A DNA stretch of 34,199 nucleotides from contig NZ_BAWM01000018.1 in assembly GCF_000759675.1 (NCBI RefSeq), positions 1 to 34,199 of the forward strand, given 5' to 3'. Positions 6,600-14,030 of the stretch are shown here, one piece after another. The stretch is from Neobacillus niacini. Lineage in GTDB: Bacteria; Bacillota; Bacilli; Bacillales; Cytobacillaceae. The position numbers and the translations under genes are program-made. A model generated the notes under the pieces. That model saw only the letters and a program-made list of their open reading frames with translations, was not told the DNA's origin and made no database searches. The first letter of the stretch is position 1; the number at the start of each line of letters is the position of its first letter.

Positions 6600-9101
6600 A
6601 TGGCAGAATCGAGAGAGGAGCGCCGTAAAAAACTCCAACAGTCTAAAGGAAAACAAAAAGCGAAGAAAAAACCTAGTGGTATTGTTAAGAAAATTTTTCT
6701 AGTCCTTGTTGCCCTTGGCATAATTGGTATTTTGGCTGGCGTTGGAACTTTCGCTTATTTAGTAAAGGATACACCTAAACTTGATCCGAAATTATTAAAA
6801 GACCCCATCTCCTCTAAAGTTTTAGATAAAGATGGCGAGCTGATCGCAGAAGTTGGTTCGGTAAACCGTGAATATGTAAACTATAAGGATATACCAAAAC
6901 TAGTTGAAGATGCTGTTTTAGCGGTGGAGGATGTTCGTTTCTATAAGCACCATGGTTTGGATCCCATCCGTCTGGCTGGAGCCGTTGTCGCCAATTTCCG
7001 AGAAGGATTTGGTTCTGAAGGGGCAAGTACGATTACACAGCAGGTCATCAAGAATTCATTTTTAACTCCAGAAAAAACCTTGAAGCGTAAGGTACAGGAA
7101 GCATGGATGGCCTATCAGCTAGAACAAAAATATACAAAGCACCAAATCTTTGAAATGTATGTGAACAAAGTCTTTGTATCCGAAAACAGTCATGGACTCG
7201 CAACGGCTGCAAAAATTTTTTATGGCAAGGAATTAAAGGAGCTTACCCTTCCAGAAGCCGCACAGCTGGCTGGAATGCCGCAAAGCCCAAATAATTATAA
7301 TCCATTTGACCATCCTGATTTGGCAGAAAAAAGACGTAATATTGTTTTAATGTTAATGGAACAGCATGGATATATCACTAAAGAACAAATGGAAGAAGCA
7401 AAAAGTGTTCCAGTGACTTCCACATTGGTGAAAGATGAGGAAAGAGTTAGAGACGAAAAGCCTTTTGATTCTTTTGTCGACGCAGTTATTGACGAAGTGG
7501 AGGATCAAGGAGACTTTGATATCTTCTCTGATGGGTTAACCATTCATACAACCCTTGATAAAAATGCACAATTGCATGTGAATACCATTCTAAATTCAGA
7601 TGAAGTCATAAATTATCCAGATGCTGAATTTCAAGCAGGTATTGCTCTCATTGATACAAAAACAGGAGAAATTCGTGCAATTGGCGGTGGACGAAATCAA
7701 GAGGTAAGTCGTGGATTTAACTATGCGATTGATACACAGCGGCAGCCTGGTTCAACGATAAAACCAGTCCTAGATTACGCTCCAGCCATTGAATATCTAA
7801 ATTGGGGCACCTATCAAACAATTGATGATAAACCTATAAAGTATTCCACTGGTCAAGAGTTTGGTAACTGGGATAACAAATATATGGGGCCAATTTCAAT
7901 GCGTACTGCCCTGCAGTATTCCAGAAATACTCCTGCGGTTCAGGCACTTCAGCAGGTTGGTTTAGAAGAGGCTAAAGAATTTGCTATCAACTTAGGGATA
8001 CCGCTAAAAGAGATTTTTGAGTCCTATGCCATTGGAGGCTTCGGTGGAAAAACAGTAGGGGTTTCTCCTCTCCAAATGGCAGGAGCCTACAGTGCTTTTG
8101 GAAACAACGGCATGTATACGAAGCCTTATGCAGTGAAAAAAATTGTGCTTCGAGACGGTACTGTCCTTGACACTGCACCAGAATCAAAACTTGTCATGAA
8201 GGATTCTACTGCTTTCATGATTACAGATATGTTAAAGAGCGTTCTTGTTTCTCCAGGTACTGGTACGGCAGCAAGAGTTCCAGGACTTCCGATTGCAGGG
8301 AAAACAGGTACAACTAACTATACTGAAGCTGATATGAAAAAATGGAATATTACAGACGGCAGGGTTGTTCCTGATGCATGGTTTGCAGGGTACACAACCA
8401 ACTATACTGCGGCTGTTTGGACGGGTTATTCTAGTATTAAAACACCTATTCAACCAGGTGCAGATCAAAAAATTGCACAATTAATCTTTAAGAATCTAAT
8501 GGAATATGTGTCAAAAGATATCAAGACACCTGACTTCCCTGTTCCAGATAGCGTCCAAAAGGTTAGGATTGAAAAAGGATCTAAACCACCTGCATTAGCA
8601 GGTGAATTCACTCCGGATAGTGAGGTTATTACAGAGTATGCCGTGAAAGGTCATGCACCAAAAACGGTCTCAGGGAAATACAAAAAGATTGCTGCTCCTA
8701 GTAATCCAAAAGCTATCTATGATGCGGTTAAAAATGAAGTGAGCCTAACATGGGATTACAATAATTCAGAAAATGCTAATGTCCAATTCGAAATTACTAT
8801 AAATGATGGTATAGCACCAATAACATCAACGATTTCAGAAAAAGTAGTTACGCTTCAGAATCCAACACCAGGTACAACTTATAGCATTACAATCGTTGCT
8901 ATTGTAGGTGACAAAAGAAGTGACCCTGCCACAACAACAGTCAATATACCTTTGCCGCAGCAGGAAGAAAATGGTGAAGGTGAGGGCAATGGTGTGGGCG
9001 AAGGAGCCGGCAATGTTGGTGGTGATGAACCTGTAACCACTGAGCCTGGAAACGGTAACGGGAATGGCAATGGTAATGGTAATGGTAGAAATGGAGGATA
9101 A
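6600..9101 (+). CDS. ponA: Class A penicillin-binding protein 1A/1B
   Basis: This bifunctional enzyme polymerises glycan strands and cross-links peptides in the cell wall. From the ATG at 6600 it has 833 residues. They comprise a basic cytoplasmic tail (1-28), one membrane segment (about 29-54) and a GT51 transglycosylase with catalytic Glu110 in AVEDVRFY and the GASTITQQ motif. The transpeptidase carries STIK (Ser385-Lys388), SRN (441-443) and KTG (568-570), followed by a fibronectin type III-like domain (about 694-785). The tail is Gly/Asn/Glu-rich and ends in a (Gly-Asn)n run. AAAGGAAGGAA lies before the ATG; the in-frame ATG at 6579 precedes it and is rejected. It is probably cotranscribed with recU and ends at a strong terminator. 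Confidence 0.96.
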   Translation: MAESREERRKKLQQSKGKQKAKKKPSGIVKKIFLVLVALGIIGILAGVGTFAYLVKDTPKLDPKLLKDPISSKVLDKDGELIAEVGSVNREYVNYKDIPKLVEDAVLAVEDVRFYKHHGLDPIRLAGAVVANFREGFGSEGASTITQQVIKNSFLTPEKTLKRKVQEAWMAYQLEQKYTKHQIFEMYVNKVFVSENSHGLATAAKIFYGKELKELTLPEAAQLAGMPQSPNNYNPFDHPDLAEKRRNIVLMLMEQHGYITKEQMEEAKSVPVTSTLVKDEERVRDEKPFDSFVDAVIDEVEDQGDFDIFSDGLTIHTTLDKNAQLHVNTILNSDEVINYPDAEFQAGIALIDTKTGEIRAIGGGRNQEVSRGFNYAIDTQRQPGSTIKPVLDYAPAIEYLNWGTYQTIDDKPIKYSTGQEFGNWDNKYMGPISMRTALQYSRNTPAVQALQQVGLEEAKEFAINLGIPLKEIFESYAIGGFGGKTVGVSPLQMAGAYSAFGNNGMYTKPYAVKKIVLRDGTVLDTAPESKLVMKDSTAFMITDMLKSVLVSPGTGTAARVPGLPIAGKTGTTNYTEADMKKWNITDGRVVPDAWFAGYTTNYTAAVWTGYSSIKTPIQPGADQKIAQLIFKNLMEYVSKDIKTPDFPVPDSVQKVRIEKGSKPPALAGEFTPDSEVITEYAVKGHAPKTVSGKYKKIAAPSNPKAIYDAVKNEVSLTWDYNNSENANVQFEITINDGIAPITSTISEKVVTLQNPTPGTTYSITIVAIVGDKRSDPATTTVNIPLPQQEENGEGEGNGVGEGAGNVGGDEPVTTEPGNGNGNGNGNGNGRNGG

Positions 9102-9112
9102 CACTCCGATAC

Positions 9113-9151
9113 AAAAAAAGCGTCTAGCCCTTTTGGCTTAGACGCTTTTTT
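9113..9151. terminator. Bidirectional intrinsic terminator, ponA/ypoC
   Basis: A-tract, then GCGTCTA-GCC, a short loop, GGC-TTAGACGC and a T-tract give an 11-bp stem with one bulge. T-runs occur on both strands. The ypoC stop codon (9124-9126) is inside the stem. Confidence 0.9.
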
Positions 9152-9537
9152 GTGATATTTTTCTTAGCAAATAGTTTTTCTTGCTCCGTAAACAACTCAG
9201 AGAGCTGGCGGTAAGAATGAAATAAGTTCGGCCTCGAAAGTATATAGGTAAATCTTTCATCGAGATTAACCGGTTTTATCTCTAATAGATTAAATGGAAT
9301 AGGTTCTTTTGAATTAACTTTTCTGTCATTTGACAAATATAAAAATTGAATGAAAAAACCAATCCCTTTTTTCATCAATTGAAGTGTGGATTTTTGATCT
9401 CGATCCCGATAAAAAGTCTCAAGTTCACCTTTTACCCTTTCCCAATCTGATAAAAGCAGTGAAATGGCTGCACCATTTTCACCCTGAACCTCTAATTCTA
9501 ATTCTTCCAGAAAAGGGATGATTTTTTGATTATCCAT
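9124..9537 (-). CDS. ypoC: YpoC family protein
   Basis: The product is a 137-residue, mainly helical cytoplasmic protein with the stretches LLSDWERVKGELETFYR, LMKKGIGFFIQFLYLSN and FTYILSRPNLFHSYRQLSELF. That pattern and its position after nth match YpoC of B. subtilis. Its start overlaps the end of nth by eight bases, implying translational coupling. The function is unknown. The last codons run into the ponA/ypoC terminator stem. Confidence 0.8.
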   Translation of the reverse strand: MDNQKIIPFLEELELEVQGENGAAISLLLSDWERVKGELETFYRDRDQKSTLQLMKKGIGFFIQFLYLSNDRKVNSKEPIPFNLLEIKPVNLDERFTYILSRPNLFHSYRQLSELFTEQEKLFAKKNITKKRLSQKG

Positions 9538-10192
9538 TCACTACTTCCCTTCCCTTCATTCTCTTTTTACCCTCCCTGCACAGCTCTAATAAAGGGCAGC
9601 TAGGGCATTGTGGGTTTTGAGCTTTACAATGATATCTGCCAAAGAAAATCAATCTATGATGGGTAACAGACCACTCGTCCTTTGGTACCTTTTTCATTAA
9701 TGTTTTTTCGACTTCTAATACGGAATCCTTCCAGCGGCATATTCCAAGTCGCTTACTTACTCTCTCAACGTGAGTATCTACAGCTATAGCTGGAATATTA
9801 TATGCCACTGACACGACAACATTTGCCGTTTTTCTGCCAACACCCGGAAGTTTTGTTAATTCATCACGGTCACGTGGAACTTCACCATCATATTCATCCA
9901 ACAATAATCGGCACAGACTTTGGATATTCTTAGCTTTGTTTCTGTAGAGTCCAATGGAGCGTATATCATTTTGCAGTTCTTCTAGCGATACTCCTAAATA
10001 ATCCTCTGGTGTTTTGTATTTTTTAAATAATTCCTTTGTCACTTTATTGACGAGAACATCCGTACATTGTGCAGATAAAGCCACTGCAATCACAAGCTCA
10101 AAAGGATTTGAATGTCTTAGTTCGCAATGGGCGTCAGGAAACATTTCGTCCATTTTATCTAAACAAAAACGAATTTGCGTATTGTTTAACAT
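9530..10192 (-). CDS. nth: Endonuclease III
   Basis: This DNA glycosylase/AP lyase removes oxidised pyrimidines in base excision repair. The 220-residue product has the helix-hairpin-helix LPGVGRKTANVVV with catalytic Lys121 and the essential Asp139 in AVDTHVERVSKRLG. Its 4Fe-4S loop is Cys189-x6-Cys196-x2-Cys199-x5-Cys205. The ATG at 10192 has AAGGTG nine bases upstream. An in-frame start at 10231 would add 13 unconserved residues. It lies between dnaD and ypoC, the conserved Firmicute order dnaD-nth-ypoC. Confidence 0.96.
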   Translation of the reverse strand: MLNNTQIRFCLDKMDEMFPDAHCELRHSNPFELVIAVALSAQCTDVLVNKVTKELFKKYKTPEDYLGVSLEELQNDIRSIGLYRNKAKNIQSLCRLLLDEYDGEVPRDRDELTKLPGVGRKTANVVVSVAYNIPAIAVDTHVERVSKRLGICRWKDSVLEVEKTLMKKVPKDEWSVTHHRLIFFGRYHCKAQNPQCPSCPLLELCREGKKRMKGREVVNG

Positions 10193-10263
10193 AGTAATTT
10201 CACCTTCCAGTTGGTTAATAAATGGAAACAAACGAGAGAAATTTTCCTCCCGTTTAGTAGGTT

Positions 10264-10968
10264 TTATTGCTCAAGCCAATTGTAGAAGGGCCCAGAATTA
10301 GTTGTAGAGGCTTGGGAATCTTGAGCTGGTCGAATTGGCGTTTGCTTTTGGCGAAACTTTCGACCATGATTTTTCGCTTGTTCAATGGTCTTTATGCCAT
10401 TCTTTTTCCATTCAAAAAGAATCCTGTCAATATACCGGAAATTTAACTTTCCTGACATGACCGATTCTCGCAATGCAGCCTTTATGATAATGGGATCATG
10501 GTGGTCATCATCCATCCACATTGCTAGTGATTCACACTCAAATGGGGATAAGGGACGTCCAAATTCCTTCTCAAAGCACGTGTAAAGATCACTTTCGTCT
10601 GTCTTCTTGCTAACTTCTTGAGTATGTTTATTTTTCATTAAAAACTGTTCAACGAGTCGTTCCCACAAGGGTTCTACAGAGTATTTCTCAAACCGGATTC
10701 CTTCTGATGAGTATTCATCTATTATTTCAATATACCCTTTTTGGATTAATCTTCGCAGCATTTCGTTGCATTCTGAAATAGTAATCGTCATTCGTGAGGA
10801 AAGCTCTTCTGGGGTAGGGAAGTCATTTCCCTTTTCTATAAAAGAGATAATATTTAATAAAAGAACAAGCTCATATTCATTAAGATTCATATTTCGGTAC
10901 TCAGAAAATAATACAGCAGGAACCGTTATATTACCTTCCTGAAGCCATGATAATATATTTGTTTTCAT
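10264..10968 (-). CDS. dnaD: DNA replication initiation protein DnaD
   Basis: DnaD is a primosomal protein that, with DnaB and DnaI, helps load the replicative helicase at oriC and at restart sites. The 234-residue product has an N-terminal winged-helix oligomerisation domain (about residues 1-100, including ELSSRMTITISECNEMLRRLIQKGYIEI). The C-terminal DnaB2 domain follows from about 130 and ends in the signature YIDRILFEWKKNGIKT. A basic Gln-rich tail for DNA binding follows. GAGGTG lies eight bases before the ATG. The stop is 71 bases before nth. Confidence 0.95.
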   Translation of the reverse strand: MKTNILSWLQEGNITVPAVLFSEYRNMNLNEYELVLLLNIISFIEKGNDFPTPEELSSRMTITISECNEMLRRLIQKGYIEIIDEYSSEGIRFEKYSVEPLWERLVEQFLMKNKHTQEVSKKTDESDLYTCFEKEFGRPLSPFECESLAMWMDDDHHDPIIIKAALRESVMSGKLNFRYIDRILFEWKKNGIKTIEQAKNHGRKFRQKQTPIRPAQDSQASTTNSGPFYNWLEQ

Positions 10969-11044
10969 CCTTACGACACCTCTTGATTAGTATAACATGA
11001 ACAACCTCTTTGAGTAAGAGGATTGGAATAACCAGATTTTATAA

Positions 11045-11075
11045 GAAAAGTAAAAAGCCTGCAGGTGCAGACTTT
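11045..11075 (-). terminator. Intrinsic terminator of aspB
   Basis: On the minus strand a 10-bp stem (AAAGTCTGCA / TGCAGGCTTT, one G-U pair) is followed by TTTTTACTTTT. It sits 20 bases past the aspB stop codon. Confidence 0.82.
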
Positions 11076-11094
11076 CTTTTGGAAATCCAATATT

Positions 11095-12288
11095 TTATGC
11101 TTGACGTTTTGCTACAACAAAATCCTTCATTCTTGCTACTGCTTTTTCTAGTAGGTCTAGAGAGGTTGCGTAGGATAGACGGATATTATCTGGTGTACCG
11201 AACCCAGATCCCGGGATAACAGCTACCTTAGCTTCTACCAGTAAGGCTTCAACAAATGCATCTACATCATGATATCCTGTTATTTCAGCGGCAGCCTTTA
11301 CATTTGGATATAAGTAAAAAGCTCCTTGAGGCTTTACACAGGTGAAGCCCGGTATTGAAACTAATTGATCATAGATCACTTCTAATCGATGTTCGAATGC
11401 CTGACGCATTTCTTCTACTGGCTCTTCTGGACCATTATAGGCGGCAATAGAGGCATACTGAGCAGTTGTTGTCGGGTTAGAGGTACTATGACTCGCAAGA
11501 TTTGTCATTGCCTCTATAATCTCCCTATTTCCAGCTGCATAACCAATACGCCAGCCTGTCATCGAGTGTGATTTTGAAACTCCATTAATAACAATCGTCT
11601 GCTCCTTTAACTCCTGAGATAGCTGTGCAATGGATACATGTTTATGATCGCCATAAATGAGCTTTTCATAAATTTCATCTGATACAATTAATATATTTCT
11701 TTCAAGGCATACTTTGCCTAATTCCTGCAGTTCTTCGGCGGTATAAATAACACCTGTAGGATTACTTGGCGAATTGATAATAATTGCTTTTGTTCTATCA
11801 GAAATCACCGATTCTAATTGTTCAGGAGTAATCTTAAAATTCTGTGACTCTAATCCGTCTACGTAAATCGGAACGCCGCCTGCTAATTTAACTTGTTCCG
11901 GGTAGCTTACCCAGTAAGGCGTTGGGATAATGACCTCGTCACCATCATTTAAGAGAACTTGAAAAAGCGTATACAAAACATGTTTTGCCCCGTTCCCTAC
12001 AATGATTTCATTTGGTTTATAGGAAAGACCTTGGTCTCTTTCAAATTTTTCAATGATTGCCTTCTTTAAAGCAGGTAAGCCTGCGGAAGGGGTATACTTC
12101 GTATGTCCTTCATTCATCGACCGTGCTGCAGCGTCTAAAATATGCTGTGGAGTGTTATAATCGGGCTCACCTGCACCTAAACCAATTACATCCATCCCTT
12201 GTTCCTTTAATTCTTTAGCCTTTGCTGTAATTGCTAATGTAGTTGACGGTGTAAGCGCCATTACCCTGTTTGCTAATTTCACTGCCAT
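11095..12288 (-). CDS. aspB: Aspartate aminotransferase, class I fold
   Basis: This PLP enzyme interconverts aspartate/2-oxoglutarate and oxaloacetate/glutamate. The 397-residue product has the phosphate-loop region VGNGAKHVLYTL, the NSPSNPTGVIY motif, the DEIYEKLIY Asp, the PLP-binding Lys in GVSKSHSMTGWRIGY and the C-terminal substrate-binding Arg region DNIRLSYA. The ATG at 12288 follows GGAGGAG; a more distal in-frame ATG at 12363 would add 25 unconserved residues that overlap ypmB. The order ypmA-ypmB-aspB is conserved with B. subtilis. Confidence 0.93.
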   Translation of the reverse strand: MAVKLANRVMALTPSTTLAITAKAKELKEQGMDVIGLGAGEPDYNTPQHILDAAARSMNEGHTKYTPSAGLPALKKAIIEKFERDQGLSYKPNEIIVGNGAKHVLYTLFQVLLNDGDEVIIPTPYWVSYPEQVKLAGGVPIYVDGLESQNFKITPEQLESVISDRTKAIIINSPSNPTGVIYTAEELQELGKVCLERNILIVSDEIYEKLIYGDHKHVSIAQLSQELKEQTIVINGVSKSHSMTGWRIGYAAGNREIIEAMTNLASHSTSNPTTTAQYASIAAYNGPEEPVEEMRQAFEHRLEVIYDQLVSIPGFTCVKPQGAFYLYPNVKAAAEITGYHDVDAFVEALLVEAKVAVIPGSGFGTPDNIRLSYATSLDLLEKAVARMKDFVVAKRQA

Positions 12289-12313
12289 TCCTTCTCCTCC
12301 TACTTCAACGAAG

Positions 12314-12787
12314 CTATAAATTTTCAATTTTTTTAAGCCATTCACCTGTTTTAAAATGTACATAATAATAATTTATTAAATTATTTTCAGAACGGTAATA
12401 AATTTCCCATAATGGGATACTATTTTCCATTCCTAATTTTACAGAAATAATCTTTTTTGGATTTTTCTCATCCAACAGTCTTTGAACTGCATCCTCTTTG
12501 GAAATTCCATTTTTGCGTTTATCCCAAATTACTTTCTTGCTCTTCTCAGGAATCCATACGATGATATTTTCACCTTTTTTATTTTTCCCCTCAAGAACAC
12601 TTACAGTTTCTGTTCCATGATAGATATGGAAATCCTCTACTTCACTTAACTCGACCTTTTCTTTTGCCAAGGAAACAGCTTTTTCTTCTGCAATATTTAG
12701 AGGTTCCTGGGCACTTGCATATACTTTAATAAAAACCCCTATACAAATTACTATAAATAATACTAGAAATAAGATAATTTTTTTCAT
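12314..12787 (-). CDS. ypmB: YpmB-like membrane-anchored protein (DUF5590)
   Basis: The product has about 157 residues: a single N-terminal membrane anchor (KKIILFLVLFIVICIGVFIKVY, about residues 2-23) and an extracytoplasmic part. That part has two PepSY-like repeats, marked by AEEKAVSLAKEKVEL and SKEDAVQRLLDEKNPKKIISVKLG, and ends in a YYYVHFKTGEWLKKI strand. This matches YpmB of B. subtilis. A GTG at 12796 or the ATG at 12787 could be the start; ribosome-site spacing does not settle it. The gap to aspB is 25 bases. The function is unknown. Confidence 0.82.
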   Translation of the reverse strand: MKKIILFLVLFIVICIGVFIKVYASAQEPLNIAEEKAVSLAKEKVELSEVEDFHIYHGTETVSVLEGKNKKGENIIVWIPEKSKKVIWDKRKNGISKEDAVQRLLDEKNPKKIISVKLGMENSIPLWEIYYRSENNLINYYYVHFKTGEWLKKIENL

Positions 12788-12796
12788 ATACTCCAC

Positions 12797-12923
12797 TTCT
12801 TCTAGCTACGGCTCCTAACTTTTCGGTCGTTTCAATCCGTCCCTACAAATCCAAAGTGCAGGATTTGCAGTGCCGGCTTGTAAGCGTCGGTCAAAGTTGG
12901 ACAGTCGCCTCCGCTTTACATCT
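12797..12923. repeat. Degenerate intergenic repeat mosaic between ypmB and ypmA
   Basis: Minus-strand words such as AAGCGGAGGCGACTGTCC near one end and AGGAGCCGTAGCTAG near the other look like parts of repeats I recall between genes in Bacillus relatives. AAATCC/GGATTT at 12849-12868 can form a small hairpin. The segment is more GC-rich than its flanks and has no coding potential. Confidence 0.45.
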
Positions 12924-13094
12924 TTATGTACGATAAATGGTAAAAATAGCTTTACTTTGATCTTCTTGGTCGAGTGCCAAGCCAAACATTAGGTCCTGTT
13001 GTTTTAATGTTCGATTAAGGGCATCAACAATTTTGTATAAGTCCGGACTATGCTGAAGTTTAACAGTCGAGAGGACTTCTATTTTTGATTCCAT
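12924..13094 (-). CDS. ypmA: YpmA family small protein (DUF4264)
   Basis: This 56-residue protein begins MESKIEVLSTVKLQHSPDLY and contains LNRTLKQQDLMFGLALDQED followed by AIFTIYRT. That matches the YpmA family, which has about the same length. AAAGGAGGAATACG lies just before the ATG, giving a strong ribosome site. It sits between the metallo-beta-lactamase-like gene and ypmB. It is a single-domain alpha/beta protein with no membrane segment and unknown function. Confidence 0.85.
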   Translation of the reverse strand: MESKIEVLSTVKLQHSPDLYKIVDALNRTLKQQDLMFGLALDQEDQSKAIFTIYRT

Positions 13095-13128
13095 CGTATT
13101 CCTCCTTTATCTCTCTAAAGCAATAATA

Positions 13129-13983
13129 TCAGCTATAGTCTTCCTTTTCTACTGGAAAAGTGAATACTTCATAGTTATTTTCAGTAAATTTAATTGTAAT
13201 GGTACCATGCTTTTTGGTAAAAAAGACTTCAGACCATGTATCCTGCAAGTCATAGATAATTTCAGGATCAGGTTGATGCTGTCCTGATTCAAACAGGATC
13301 GATATTTGCGGATTAACATATTGAATCAATTTCTCAGATAACGAATTTTCCTTTGCCCAATTTGGCACTTTAAAAATAGTAATGTCATCTAAATTTTTCT
13401 TTAATAAATTCTCTTCCACAAGATGACTTGAAGAAGTCATGAGAAAAAGACGATGTTTAAAAAACTGCAGCATGAAATCTATTCCTTCATTTTCTCCACT
13501 TCCAGCAAAGAGAACCTCTGCTGACAAATCAGGGAATAGGACTTGCGTTGTTCCTGCTTGCCATGGAATAACTTTTACTTCGGTAAAGGGTGCCGCCATA
13601 TTTGCTAATTCGTTAGCTATTTCAGGTGTTGACATTAATTGCTTTACTTTATATTTTGAAATGATTTGAGTAAGTTGGTCAACAAAAAGATTTTGACGGT
13701 TCGTTATAATTAATGTTGAAACTTCCTTGACACCATACGTTTTGAGCATTTCTCGTAATTCTTCACTTGTTTCTTCTCCACCCGTATTAACCAAGATGTT
13801 TTCTCCATTGGAGCCTTGAATAAGGGTAGCTTCACCGTCACCTAATCCAAAAAAAGTAACAGCAATCTCATGGTCTTTCAAATTTAAATCGATACTTTCA
13901 ACATTACCATATCCAAAAGAAGAGGCACTTCCAATCGAAGTCATCTGAAAAAAGATTGCTGCCACAAGTAATAAACTTTTCAT
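13129..13983 (-). CDS. Secreted metallo-beta-lactamase-like protein lacking metal ligands
   Basis: This 284-residue protein has a cleavable signal peptide (MKSLLLVAAIFFQMTSIGSA, then SS). The rest resembles the ComEC C-terminal/MBL domain: AVTFFGLGDGEATLI (41-55), ILVNTGGEET (63-72), VSTLIITNRQNLFVDQL (88-104), a central strand HRLFLMTSSSH (177-187), IFKVPNWAKENS (203-214) and a C-terminal KHGTITIKF. In active enzymes the equivalent places carry TH-x-H-x-DH, a GD Asp and an HHG His. Here they read TNRQNLF, TSSS and VPNWAK, so hydrolysis by the usual mechanism is unlikely. GGGAGG seven bases before 13983 decides the start. It lies between dinG and ypmA. The role is unknown. Confidence 0.75.
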   Translation of the reverse strand: MKSLLLVAAIFFQMTSIGSASSFGYGNVESIDLNLKDHEIAVTFFGLGDGEATLIQGSNGENILVNTGGEETSEELREMLKTYGVKEVSTLIITNRQNLFVDQLTQIISKYKVKQLMSTPEIANELANMAAPFTEVKVIPWQAGTTQVLFPDLSAEVLFAGSGENEGIDFMLQFFKHRLFLMTSSSHLVEENLLKKNLDDITIFKVPNWAKENSLSEKLIQYVNPQISILFESGQHQPDPEIIYDLQDTWSEVFFTKKHGTITIKFTENNYEVFTFPVEKEDYS

Positions 13984-14030
13984 ACACATACCTCCCATAT
14001 TATTAGGATGTGTAATTTTTCCAAAATTCA

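Noticed and set aside
8835..9104. Minus-strand ORFs over the ponA tail
   Set aside because: They arise from the repetitive Gly/Asn coding sequence of ponA and have no ribosome sites.
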